Source: Fratercula arctica (Eukaryota; Chordata; Aves; Charadriiformes; Alcidae). Taken from it: 64,000 bases of DNA. How positions within the stretch are numbered: the stretch's first letter is position 1; each line of letters opens with the position of its first letter. The notes under the pieces were generated by a model. That model saw only the letters and a program-made list of their open reading frames with translations, searched no databases and was not told the DNA's origin. The stretch spans positions 1 through 64,000 of the forward strand of contig CANTUZ010000004.1 of assembly GCA_947846985.1 (NCBI GenBank). The letters are read 5' to 3'. Shown here one piece after another: positions 45,552 through 59,900 of the stretch. The position numbers and the translations under genes were made by a program.

Positions 45552-48500
45552 CTGAAACACAGAATGTTACAGATACTCAGAAGAGCGAAAAGACATGGTT
45601 TTTAGTTTAATGAATTATCTTCTTCTTCCCTCGGAACATAAAGTTTGATAAATAAAACTAGCTCTGAGGGTGGGGATTTCTCAGTGAGGATTAACGTCCT
45701 GGCGCCGGGCGGTTTGTTTCTCCTACAGTGCTTTTAGCAGATGCAAAGACAGGGATGGAGTTCTTCTAGCTAAATACAACTAGGAAGGAGTGGACCATCG
45801 AGTGATCAAAGAGAAGGCCCGCTTGCGAAGACCAGGCAGCTGGTGTTCAAGCTGAACCCCCAAGAGACAACTTGTGCTGATTTCAGTCTGGCCCATTGCA
45901 AGCACTTCTCAAAAAAGCTTGTTCTCCATCAGCGAGCGTTACAGAGATGCCAAAGCCGGACGGATCCATGGGCACTCAGAGGCCGGTGCCCTGCAACCTG
46001 CAGGGACGCACAACGTACACGCACAAATGCTTCTTATCGTGGCTCTTGGCACGCGAGCATCTCTCACGTAGACACTGAAGAGCTCGTTATTCGTTACAGA
46101 TGTTCTGCAGCTGCAGGAAATTGGATTGGTGGCCCACTTTCCATGCAACCAAACACATTTTTAGGTATGCATTTTTGAAGTTCTAACAAACCAATGCACT
46201 TATTTTGAAATGCATGTAATTTGATATTTTGTACTGTTACTATTCATACGCCACCATCTTTCATGGGAAGCACATCAAAGAAACCCTCATCCTAGATCAG
46301 TTCTGTAGAAACCCAAGCAAATTATTGCCCAGCTTAGTTCACGTTGGTTTTGAGAGTAACCAAAGCCTGGGTGTGTTTGTCACATCCAATCTGTAGTCCA
46401 AGGACTTCAGTTATAAAGTTTAAAAAAGTGTGGTTGGCACCAGAGGAACACAGTTGGTTTCCTCCAGAGCGAAGCTGTCTATAATGTTATAAGCCATTCA
46501 GCTCTCAACATGAAAGACAAATTACCCACGGCAATTTAATCAGCTTTCAACTATGGCTGAAAATGGAACATCCGGGTACGATTCGAGCATTTGCTTTGTT
46601 TGGATCCAACTGCTACGTAAATAATCGGTAGAGAGCAATCAACATCAGCAACAATAGGATCAGAGCCATTTTTAGGGGAAAGCGGAGCATACGTTTGTGC
46701 TAATATCATATATACGAGATACAGAGTCCACAACGTTCATCCAGTTTATAGCACTAATGAAGCACAAGTGTTTTCCTTTCTTCCATTCAATTGCAAATCC
46801 TTCTGAACCATTTACTGCGCTAAAGAAACACAGCTCTCCACAAGAAGATCTATCTAGTGTCAAATTCCTCTCTTGTGAGGGACGGGGTTCAAAGCCCAAG
46901 TTTGACCCTTATGCCAGTGACAATCTCAATCTGCTACAAGAACTAAATGACCTAAATGGGGCCGCTTTCCTCAGGACTTGTCAAAACTTCTATATTAAAG
47001 CGGACGAACAAGAATTGTGTGTGGTTGGGAAAGGAATTCTGCCAGTGTCAGTGCACCACTGCAGAAGTGCTGGGGCACAAGACAGCCCACTTGTCAGATG
47101 CAGGGTCTGATCCCGCTGTCTGCATTTGCTGGTGCTCAGCAGGCTCTGCCAGGGTTTGGGATATTACAGTTCCTGCTAATTGCAGCTTTTGTTTCAAAGT
47201 AGCCTACTATTTATTTATTTTTACCCAACATTTATTCATTTTTATCCACCTGCAGGCCTGTTTCATAACAGAGATTTGATTTCTAAGAGGAAGGACCACC
47301 AGCCCCAGGATGCATCACCGACATTTTAAGAATTCTTCCCTACACGGGGTGTCAGAGAAACCCTGCCTGGGAAACCTTTCAGTTTTATCAGTCAGTTCAA
47401 CTTCTGGTTTTTGTCGTCACGAGGGAAAGGCCAAGCCAGGCTCGGTCATAAACAAGGTAGGTTAAGTTTATCCTGACAGGGACCAGAGCAGCTGTGTTAA
47501 CAAGGGGAATAGCGTGTCCGAGTAAGCCTGAAATATTACGTGTCTATTGATAAAGACACTGTTTGCAATCAGACTCAACAGTTTAGCAAACTCCATTGCA
47601 TAAAGGCAATTTAGAATATTGGCGGGGGGAGGAGGGGGGGAGACGGAGACAGACATTTACCTTGGGATCCACGTTTATTATTTTCCTATCACTTTTGTTC
47701 TTGAAGAGCAGTCCACAGGCATTTTCTGCGATCACTTGGTAATTTGGGCTGGAATGTGAAGTGCTGACATTTCTATCCCAGTTGTAAAAGCTGTGAAAAT
47801 GTGAAACAGAAATGCTGTACTTTTAATGCATGTAATTCTTCGAGCTTAAAGGGCAGATTCTGACCTCCTTATTCATGCTGAGTAGTTCCCCATTCCGCAA
47901 CAGCCCCTCTGAAAGCCAGATAGATTCACTGAGGAGCAGAAATCTACTAAATATTAGAAAATTTGCCCAGATATGGCCCTACATATCCGATCCCTGGCAA
48001 ACCGGAATGGAGGCCCCGAGCTGCCTCCTCATCCACTCAGGACCGGCGTTACGGAAGGACTCGGAGCCCAGGTTGTAGCCAGGGGGAAGTGGTTGTGCTT
48101 GAGAACCACTACTGTGACGGAAACAGCTCTGGAGACCACCTGAAAGTGCTTCCCGGACCACCACCGATCTGCAAACCAGATGTGGGAACCGACCGTTTCC
48201 CCTTGGGATCGCACTGGAACTCTCTCTCCGCCTTACTGTTTTCCTTTCTCTTGTTTTTAATATAATTCTGGTAGTAAGGAGTTTTTGGAAGTCTCCTTGT
48301 GGGCCAGACACGGCAGGAGGGGCTGAACTCCAGCTCCCCATGGAAAATCCCAGCTCCCCAGAGCTGCAGGTGTCAGCCTGGGGTTAATGCTGAGCAAACC
48401 CTTCCATCGGGCTGATGGTGCTCGCTCGTTTCCACAATCTCCGGCACTAATCAGAACTCAAAAGGAATCGTACGGCTGTGTCAAATACAAAATGGGCACG

Positions 48501-50877
48501 GGAGAGTTCCAGCAGTTTATCTGTCTTTCTCCCAGGTCAGACGTGGTGGAATTCCCCGAGACTTCTCACACTTTTGGTTTTTTGACTTCTCAAATGTCTT
48601 ATCACCTGAGCTCAGCCCTTCTGGTCTTTGTACGTGCCACCCAGCCAACGACCAGGCTGTCATTTGCACGCTCAGGCTTAGTATTTGTTTAGAAACCTTC
48701 TTGGCTCAGATGTACCTACGAACTGCACAACGCGATGGTGCTGCTACGTGAGCCTCGCTGGGATGCTCATTTCATCACTGAAGCGGCACATTGCATTTGT
48801 GCTGCTGACCAGATGAGCGTGTCTTTTTGCAAAGGATGGAGGAGATGGGAGGAAGTCAGGAAATCATTCTGTGTGTAAGGAGGATTCAAGAAATGTACAA
48901 AATACCTTTTAGTTTTCCTGCCTTCTGCAAGAATACTCTAGTCCAACTAGAGAGTCGGTTCTGTTTTTTACAGCACCTTGATTTCTTCCTCACTTGGAAA
49001 GAGCGCAAAGCAATAAGCCTCGCTGCTGCGTATACTAAAACTTTTTACATCCTGAACACCTCTGGTAGGAATGGAGCAATAATGATGTGGCGATGAATTT
49101 ACAATGCCCTTACAGAATCCATCCCAGCATCACTAAAATCAGCAGGTGATTTGCCAGTGAAGTCGACAGCCTTGGCTACAGGCAGACAACGTGAAACGCT
49201 GTGGTCAGCACAAAGTTATGTCCTTGAGCAAGGGAATTAACGCCAGCAGACGCTGCCCTCTGGATCCCTACGCAGCCCGACGCTTAGATGCCTGCAGAAA
49301 ACGAGTGAAAGCTGGGTGGGCACAACTCATTCACCTTAGTAATAACTGCTTTGCTTTGATATGCTAATTTGTCATCTATAGAATTAGTTAATGCTCCTGA
49401 GTACTCACATTAAGTGGTAAACTGAAGATTTTTTCATTCACAGTTTAAATCTAGGAATAAGAATGTGCATAAATTTATATACAAATGAAATACACAGATT
49501 CTTTTAACTATCCACTCAATTACCTTATTTCAACCATACAACATCTCCCTGTCTCCCAGGACACAACTCGGTTAACAAGTCCAATTGCACAGAGATTGTT
49601 TCTGCTGGAAAACAACTACCAGATTAGGAAGGAATTGCTCTGCATTATCTTGGGGGGTGGGAAGGGAGGGAGGCTGTATGTCTCTCTGCAAAGACTTCCC
49701 CACATACATTAAAAATAAATTAAACATCTGAAGGCGGAAATAGTCAATTAGCCATCAGATAATAACTTCCTGCATTTTGCCAAGTTTTCAGCCCCACTCC
49801 TGCCATACCTTCCCCATTTAAACCAGTGAAGACAAGAGCAGAGCTCAGAGCCTTTCCACTGGGAAATCGATGTCTAGCGCAAACACTTCATTTATGGACT
49901 CTTTCGCTCCGTGACAAATCGGATCCCATCACGTGCTTAAATGTGAGACATACACCCCAAGTCCAGCAACAAAACCCTGTCCTGAGGGCTATGAGAATGG
50001 CCAGTGCCCTGTGCGTCTCCCCAGCTGCCTTTCCCATGAGAGAGCCCCGCGCTGCTTGGCATTCCCACCTTCTCTACAAGAAAGACCAGCAGACAGCAAG
50101 ATAGCGGCGGCTTTCAGGAAGCCTGGATGTCTGGACACGGAAGGAAATTTCCCCTGCACACCTTTATTCATGTTCTTCACTGAAAACTGACGACATCAAG
50201 AGATGCCATCAACAGACATTCAAGTAAGCCTCACACGCACCTTCAGCAGGAAGGATGAGGAGGGCTGCTGCAGCTACAGGACAGCGTTCCTGGGAGGAAA
50301 AAGTAATCTATGCTATCAGGAATTACTTCTAAAAAGGCAGGAGTTCGAGCAGAGGAGCAAAGGGCTGCAGAAGGCTTCTCCGGAGCAGCCTCTCCCCTGC
50401 CCGTGACTGTTAAGGGGAAACTTGCTCGCTCTCATCCATGCTTTCTGCCACCAGGACGCTACAAGACCAGGGGTCTGGAAATCGGGACCTAGGGAACCCC
50501 ATCTTATCTGTGTCTCTTCCTCTAGAATAAGTACTAAACTAAACTTGAGCACTAAGTGCTATTTAGGAATTGCTATAATCCCAATCTAATCCAACTCATT
50601 TTTGTTAGCAGAATTCCATGTGGCTTTAAGTATTTAAATTATCGTGAGATGAAAACATGCTATCAGATGAACGTGATCCAACGCCAAAGAAAAAACTTTC
50701 AGTGTACATTTTCTCTATTATTATTTTGTCTGATTACCATGTGTTCTGGAAGAAAGGTAACATTTTTCAGCATGGCACTTACATATGTGGAGTACAGGAG
50801 ACTTGGCAGTGCGCATAGTCCAGCTGCAGGAAGAATGCATCTTGGGTTTTGGTTGGTTTTGGTTTTTTGTTGTTGTT

Positions 50878-50912
<35 letters not shown>

Positions 50913-53900
50913 CCATGACTTGTTGGTACTGTGGTATATAACGAGTACCACACCACATTTGGGAATACGGACTAAAATATGTGAGGCGGGTTTCTTTTTC
51001 ATTCATCTGCTAATTCTGGTCTGAGCAGATTTTCATTCTGCAGGCTGGCAGATGCCCTCCCAGAACATGGGAGTCTGAATACAGGTGTTTGTATCCTTGA
51101 AGTTATCCTTCGGGTACCAAGATGGCAGGACATCAAACCACATGGTGCTTATAGAATGTCTTTCATCCCAAAATCTCCCGGTCCTTCTGTAAACATGCAT
51201 TAAACCACTTGACATTCTTGTGAGATGTAAGGCGGGCTTTATTACAGCTCACCAGTGGCTGGGGGAGCCGGGGCACAAAGAAGGTTGGAGATTTTTCCCT
51301 AGGATATATGGACTGATGGCAGAGCAGCCAAGAGTCCCAGCTGCCAGCCCCGGGAGACGGGGTGCTGTGGTTGGAGCCCTGTGGCTGCTGACAGTCAGGG
51401 AGCAGGACAACCCGTTTCCTAGAGGCAAATCCTTGGGATTTTGATGCCTCAGTGTGTGATCCTCCCCCCTTTTTCCCTTATTCTGCAGTGGGAAATGAGC
51501 TGTGATGGAAGAACTACTTAGACGGCGTGTTCCAGGGGCTGGGATGCCATGGCAGACCGAGCGCGCCTCAGACACCGAGCACACTGAGGGTTGCCAATGG
51601 CCATCTGACCAAACATACCCAAGGTGCGCATCTGCAGGGTAAGGGCTTTGTTGTCCCAACTTACTATTTACTATTTAAATCAGCAAAATCAGGGAGACAG
51701 AACATAGTGTAAAGGTGTTTATGTCTGTGTTGGCCCCACCTTTGATCCCATGGGGTTAGATTATACTACCCTATTCTTTCTTCCCCTCAGGATAAGGATT
51801 GGTTCCTTGATTCAGTTCTCTACTTTTCTCTTCCCGCCCACGCATACACAAAGATAAAACCATTCCCTATAGCAGACTGGGACTTCAGTCAAAAACTAAT
51901 TATAAACAATGATGGCTCAACAGCTTTTTTCAGTTTGTGGTTCTATGAATTTGCGATGCAAACTATCTGGCTTCAGACCCCCTCCCGGTAATTTACAGAC
52001 CAGCTTGCTTCAGTCGGGCAGCAGCAGAAGGGTGCGGACAAGGGAGACAGAGGGATGCAGGACAACAAAGGAGGCTGGAACCGGGAATAAAAAGAAGCTG
52101 CAGCTCCTTTAACCCGGCGTTCTCGTTCTTTCTGTCCTCCGGTAGGAGTGTGCTGGTAATCGCTCTAATGGGGGGAAACTGGCATTCTGCAAGCGCTTGC
52201 CAAATATGACAAAGTACCAACATACTGGGACGGGATTTGGCCCGCTGGTCCTTCCACAGCTTTCTGGTGCAAACGAGGTCAGTGCCTCGGTGGGACACGA
52301 CACCACGTAATACAGCACATATGCCTGACTCCACGCCAACCGCTATTTCATAATAAGACGCATGTCACAGGCCTCTGTTAAACATGAACAAGCTACTTTT
52401 TCCACCTAAGAAATTTAAAGATGCTGAGTTTTGCTTTCCTTTTTTCATCTTGAAGCAGCTTTGACTGAAATAATTGTATTTATCAAATGATGGCCAGGGT
52501 AGCGTGAGATATATTACAGTACTTCGGAAAACCTTGGCAGTTTGATTTGCCCACAGCTACAGTGCACAACAGCTATTTTGGTGATTTTTTTCCTCCTTAC
52601 CCGTGCTATATTGTCGCTACCAAATTAAAGCCCTGTGGGATTCAGGTACGCGCACAGATCTTGCAAACTGGTTGTAAATCAGGAGTAGCCCCAATGAACT
52701 CTTGTACAGAATTGGTGGAAATGAGCGTCTGGCCCACAGAACCCATTCACCCCTGGTTTCCTAGGGGCGTGGAAAACTGGAGCTGCTCCCTCTTGCCCAA
52801 ACCCGGGCATGTCCCATGTCATGCTCTGCAGCCAGCGCCAGCACCTTCTCCCTGCAGCTCCCCAATGCAGCCCATCCTTCGCATCTCTCCCAGGCAACAG
52901 CAGAAACTCTGAAATTCAGGCTGAGAAGAGCGGCAGAGCTGCACTGGCTGCAGGAGGGCTGATGCCTGCCCAGCACGTTCAACAAGCAAAGGACAAGAAC
53001 TAACATATCGCTGCTAGTCATTGTGGCTACAGCTACTCCACGGCAATGAAGCTTATGAGCAGCAAGAGCTTGAAAATAACTCCCTGAGATGTTGACTCCC
53101 CCCTTTTTCTATGGCTTTAAAAACAAATAATTTTTTTCCTTTTCCCTTCCTTCACTCAGCAAGAAGCCCTCTGAAAGGAGCACATCCATGCCGATTCCTG
53201 TTCACAAGCGATTCCACAGGGTGACGAACTCAACGCTCCATGGGAGGGCCGAGATCCCGACCCGACACCACAAAAGCAGCGCTGTGAGGGTGCGCAGAGA
53301 GCCAAGCCCTCTGCTCAGGAGACCCTGCCATGAAGCCCGACGATCAACACTACGCACAGTGACTGCGGGGAAGCGTCCAGTGGGGCTTTCGTTTAACATC
53401 GTCAGTGTTAAACGACATCGTTGGAGTGCTGGAGCAACTCTGAGATCAAAAGGCTTGCAGAGCTCCTCTCGGCGCTGTAAGCCTTTGATCTTACCCTCTC
53501 CTCCCGATAACCCCCAAGCCACACGGCTGCTCCACCTCCCGCCTGGGATCTGCCCCTGAGATTGCCCCTTTTCCCCACCTCGAGGAGGAAAAAGGAGTGC
53601 GATATGCAAAAACAACAAGCACCTGCAGCTTCCATTGACCTGATGTGAAACTGCAAGCCAGCTCAGCAAGCCTCTAAGTCCGCTCTCATGAGCGTGTGGG
53701 CATACCACGAAGGGCAATGCACTGAAGGAAGGTGAAGGTAAACGCAAGGCACGCTGCAACGAGCTCCACTGAACTATGAACCCACGCTGCCTGGGAAACG
53801 TGCACCTAGACCGGACAAGAGCGTAACACAGATCTCAGTCCTGTGATGCAGGCTCGAAGTGCCTCACGGATGCTGGACGTCTGAAGCTTGAGTTTGTCAT

Positions 53901-56900
53901 GGACTGGCATATTTCTCGGTCAGAACAGCAGCAACATAAACAGGACTTGGAAAGCAATTCTGCTACACAAGACAGTTGGAATTCCCACAGCCAAAAGATG
54001 CTATCATCCTGTGATTTTTTTTTTTCGGCCTTTTTCTTGACAGAATAGCAAGAACCTCTAACCTTCCTATAAAATAGTCATTTTCATATTGGAAAACATG
54101 GTTCAATCTATGTTCTCAGCTACTGCCAAGTGCACACCTCTCCTGCCCGTGCCCGTTAACAGCTGCTGTGAAGTTCACCTTGTTGGTCTGTCTACCAGCG
54201 ACTAAAGCAGTTAGGTTTTCCTCCTCTGTTTCACACACACACACACACAGAGCTGTTGAACGATTTGCTACACAGACCTTACTCATCACAGTTGTTTTCT
54301 TCTGGTCATGAATTATTATGAATCAAAGATGATCTTAAATATGCCTAACACAATGAGCGCGTGTTACACTACCCACCTGCACACCCGACGTGGGTATTCT
54401 ATGCGCAGGAACGGGACCCAGATGATCACCCTGTGCATCTCTGTGCTCTCTTACCGACTGCCCGCTCTCATGTCTCATCATCCTCTTACGCCACAAGCCA
54501 TCGCACTTCACCATCCATCAAAGCCAAAGGACTTCAATCGAGCCACGTATTACAGTCTCCATAACCTAGGTGTGTGCCTCAAGTTTTCTCCCTCAGGAGG
54601 AAGTCATTAAAGTCACCAAACTCTTAACTGCTACATTAAGTTTCCCTTTGCATTTCCAAAGTTTAGAATTCTCCCTTCCTCCCAAACTCTCCTTACCTCC
54701 GGGCAGAACAGTTCTCGATGGGACCTTAACAAATGCAAAGAAACGGTTCAGAAATCAGCAGGGAAAGAAAGGACACTACCTTTGCTTCCAGGATAACGTA
54801 TCATTGCTGATACGACAGAGCACATGATCGACTGAATGTACCTTCGACAGCAAAAGATTTCCTTTCCTTTCTTGAGTTTGGACTGAAAACTACAAATGGG
54901 AAATTAAACAACAGAATCGCTACCTGTTTTTCAAAAATACTTAAGATAATGCACAAAATCCTTCTGCAGAACATGAACAGGGAGAAACACTGTTACTGCC
55001 TGTCTGGGATGACCCGTGGTTTCACAATTGGGAAACGGTGCAGTTTCCTCACAGTCTGGCAGAACTTTCTGTGATAACTGTTGCTGCGTATATTGACATT
55101 CTACCTCCAGACGCCGGACAGGCCCAGGGAAGGGGCTGAGGGCGGCAGCATCGTCCCAGCCAGACCCAGCCTGGGGACGTCCCTCCTGACGTCCACCCTG
55201 GCCCAAGAGCTCCAACTTGCAGGTCCGTCTGCTTTTTCTTTCATCGGGTGTTAGCAGTCTCCCTCAGTGCTGGAGCATTCCGACACGTTTCTCGTGGCCA
55301 AGGTGGTTTTTGTGTAATCTGCTCAGTACTCCCAGCACCGTTTGAACTCCGTCTGGGTGCACCTTTTGCATTTCAGGATGAAGGCTAAGATTAATAAGAA
55401 AAAGAGAAGAAATAAAAGCAATAAAAGGAAAATAAATTAAAGTCCTGGGGGCTATAGGCTCGATCCCAAGAAATTATGAAACTACTGTGAGGCTCCAGAA
55501 TTTGTGCAGTAATCACTCAGAATGTATTATCTTATTAGTTCTCTCCATCTTTCAAGAATAAAACCACCCAACACATTAGGATTTATGGCCAATGAAAAAA
55601 AAAGTTTTATCTTGAAACTACAACAAAGAAGATAAAAGAGAGGCATGTAATCATTGAAGGAACAACAGGATGAATACCTTATACATATTATGCAATTAAT
55701 AATCACTGAAAGCCTGCTGGAAGCTGCATATAGCTGATAGATCAACGTACAAAACCAGAGTCCCTGTTCTTTTGCATACCAGAACACGGCGATTGCAACA
55801 GTAGTCAGCTAATCAAGTAATTCCTTTTTTAACTTATCAAAGAGCCTTTAGACGGGAGCCAAAAAAATGACCTGATAAAAATAAAAATCTCAGTCATAAA
55901 AGTTTCCCTCCTAGCCAGGCCTTGGCTGCTAAAACAAAACAAAACCAACCAAACAAAGCAAGTGCCATTTACAAAACCAGGTCTCACTGTCCCTGTTCCA
56001 CACCAGTGGTGTGGCCAGCTCAGGTTCTCAACACCCATCTCTGGAGAACAGGGGACCTCAAGTGCATTCACTATGGATTCACCAAAACCAGCTCCTCACC
56101 GCGGCAGACAAAGGAGGATGCAACAATCAGCATCGAGACGCGAGGAGAGATCACTGATTCCTCCTCAGAAAAGAATCAAATCTTAGGGAAAGATTCATTG
56201 CCTGATTATCTGAGGGGAATTTCCAGCAAAGGCTGACCTAGAAATGAAGAAAGGCATCACGGTAGAGCATTTGTCTGGTTGTCACACAGGTTCAGTTACT
56301 AGCTTTCCCCTTCCATTAACGAAAAGCCAGAGCACGATGAACAGGAGCAGCCCTGTGCTATCACTCAACTAACTGCTTCAGGTGCCAAAGACGCAGGTAA
56401 GTGCCAAGACCCGTTTCCAAACCCTGATGGTTTCTCCCAGCAGGCGGGGTGTGTGGCAGGGAGCTTCCACGGGTTTTTCAAAACCCCCCTGGGCACCTGC
56501 CTACACCTTTAACACTTTTAAAAACATGACCTTCAGACGCGTACCGAAGTCGCGCTGACAGCAATGCTGAGGCGCTTTGTTGGGTCAGAGTCGTAAGAAG
56601 ACACGATGAGCAGGAAGACCTGGAGGAACTAAATGGCATGTAGACAGGTAGGCGAGATAGTAAAGGAAATGTCCAAGTGTTGCTGCATATTGATTTGGAT
56701 ATGCGCACTTGTGGAGCTGGGCCAGCTTCTCCAACGTCTTCCCTTCTGAAGGAAGCCGGGTGAACATCCGTGCATAAATTAACCTCCTGATCAAAGTTTG
56801 ATTAAGCATCTGAGATGAAATGATGGATTTTTCTGAAGGCATGCATTCAAAGCATGCTTAAGGTATGCGTGTACCTCTCTGTCTTCCTGTGGTTTCTTTC

Positions 56901-59900
56901 AAGGTCGTCTTCCTTTCCAGCTGTAATCTCCTTAGGCAAAGAGCTGAGTCCAGAAAGAATTCATCTATAAAACCATGTGCTAAAACTTCTAATTATCAGT
57001 CGAACTGATGAAAAGTAATACTTTTATGAAAAAAAGAACACTTCTTTTTCCTAGTATTTTACTTCAGTGGTGTGAGGAAAAAATCCAGGGGAGACAGCCA
57101 ACCTTCAAGGCTTGGAAAAGGTTCTTTCCTCCTTCCCAGACCTCGCTAATGCAAATCCTTTGAAAACGTAATGGCTTGTGCACTGAAGGAATCCTCAGAG
57201 CAACCAGTCTGCTGAACGAGCAAGGCTGCAATTTCCAAACCACGTGGGGACATGCAGATGCATCCTTCCCACCGCAACTGGGAAATGGCACATGGAAAAT
57301 CTCATCCCCGGAGAAGAGCTCCGTTCCCCTCCCATCTTCGTCTGGTGCTACCCCAGGCACCGTGGAGGCGGGGCACTGGCCTACCCGGCTGTTTTCTGCA
57401 AGATGTTGCGTATCCTCCAAACTTTGCCAACTATACAAACATTTAGAAGACAAATATGAAATATTTAGGCACAATTTCAAAATATTGCTTTACAGCTCCC
57501 CCTCCTGCCTCCCCCGCTTTTCTGCAATACGCTCAGGGTTTCACCTGCATCACCGTGACCTCAAGCTTTTAAATAGACGGGAACAGGAGAGATGAGAACA
57601 CATCAGGAGTTTCTATCTTGAGCAACTTAACTTCCCTTCAAGTGACAAAAATCCCAGCTTTTCAGGAAAGGACTACCCTGTCTTGAGGAAAAAGGACTCT
57701 GCCAGAGTCACTCCTAAGCTGATTAGATCCGAAGGACTGTTATAAAACACATCCTCGGAAAACCTCTGGGTTACAAACTCTGGGTCCAGGAAGTAAAAAT
57801 TGCTGGAAAATGGGCTTTGCCGTTTACAGCTTGCCAATACTAGTAAAGAAAAAGATGTGTTTTGCTCGGCTTTGGTGGGACCAGAGCACCCTGGAGACTG
57901 CTAAGTTTGGGGAGAATTACTAATAGCTATTTAAAAGTAACTTAGTTACTTAAAAAACAGTAGGTTTAACTTCAGGCGCCACATTTTGCAAACACTGGTC
58001 TTGGTAAGATCCATTAGTTTCTTATGGTTGAATGTTTGGTACAGGAAAAGGCAGTGCCCATCCTCTTTGCTGCTAAAAAACAGATATAAACCATTACTAC
58101 ACATTTCAGCTATTGTTGTGACACACAGCAAAATATAGCCTGAATGGCTCAAATCAACGTAACTATTGAAAACATTGTGTTTTCTAATGCTTTCAAATCA
58201 CAAACATACTATCGGCATGAGAGACCGACATATCTAATTTAAACGTACATTTAGCAGCGGAGCAAAGAGACGACAGGGCATCAGGCAGGCAACTTTCCTA
58301 TTTCGCTCCCAACAAGGCGGCAGAGCTGTGATATTAATGAAGCAAAATGGCATACAGAGTATTCGCATTCCTTATCTCTTCTCTACAATAGATTCATAGC
58401 TTGTAATCTGACTGCAAAACTTATGCACATGAGATGCACACATGTAGAACTAGATAGTCAAACTCTGTCATCTACTTGCACATTAAAATGAGAAACAGTC
58501 TATAAACAGAACTTCTTTGAAATCTGGAGGGATGAAAAGGATGGAGGCCCCATGAAACACATTGAAAACAACAGTGCTACACAGCGCACCGAAAGCTCCG
58601 CACATGCTTGGGTCAGAAAAACCATTCCCGGAGGAGTCCGTATGAACTAGAAGAGGCTGCGCACATTAAGAGTAGACAGTAGGAAAAGTAGGAAAGAGAG
58701 AAGCTGAAGGAGAGCTTCACGTGGTTGGAGGGGCACCAGGCGAGCGGTTTGGAAGCGTTTACTGTGCCCTGCGGGTGAGGACACAGATCACGGATCTGAT
58801 GCGACGGAGGGAGGACGCCGATAAAGTGGCCATGGCAGTTGCTCCTCACACGAGCTGCAAACCGTGTGAGGTTATTTGAATCACAGGATGCAAACAAAGA
58901 AAGTACGTGTCCTTATGCAGAATGACAGAATCTGTTCAAAACAGGATAAACCGATACGTAGGACTACTGGGGCTGTAGTTACTACAGCTCCTACTGTACT
59001 GTAGTACAGTAGTACTGTAGTACTACTACAGCAGCTCCAAAAAAGACTGTTTAGATAAACACCCGACAATGTGAACTTTACACTTTTCTGTAAGATTTGA
59101 ATCTTCAGATATCCAGAAGGTGTATGCTTAATAAAGCTGCGCAATCTGTAGCCCTATAAAGAACAAACCTATGGAACAAACCAAATCACCAATACAGTTA
59201 AGAAAACCCACTCTCCCTGTTTGTCTTCAATATGCAGATGTGAAGAGGATATTCCTGCATGCTATAGATCAAGAAACACTGCAAGAACCTCCTCAGCAAG
59301 CTACAACTTAGAAGCAATGTTTTTCTAGCTTACACGGATCAACCTTTTCTGCTTAATACTCGCAGACCACAGCAGGGGTGCAATTTACTCTTTCTGCACG
59401 TACGTCCACTAAAATGTACAAATATCTATTATCGGAAGTATAACAACACTGAAAATGTGAAACAACTTAAAACATCCCACGCAAAAAGAGGAACAGTGGC
59501 GCTATGGCTGAGATGCCCCAATCCTACAGTTTTTGTTGGACTTTGCTGTGTGACTTTGCTGACTGTCAGAATTTTACACGGCTTGATTTCACTAACTTTC
59601 TGACAGAGCATCAGTTTGGAACCTTGAGAATTCCCATCTTTTCCACGAGACATTCACCCTAAGACACAACACAAGAGGATAATCATAAATAATACCAAAC
59701 AAATAGATTTTGTGATCTGCGTTAAAACCTGCCGAGTCCGATACCGGCAGCGTGGCTCCTGTTGAAGCTGCCGATTTAGTCCCACTGGAATGAAGGGGGA
59801 GATCGTCTCCCAAGGCTGTGGTGCTCCTCATTAAGGTCTGACATGGTTTCAAAAGATGATGAAAAGTTCTTTCCGTATCTATAGTCTCTCACACACTGCT

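Noticed and set aside
53202..53759. 185-codon minus-strand open frame
   Set aside because: No recognised motif, and no visible link to CFAP299 exons; probably a chance frame.
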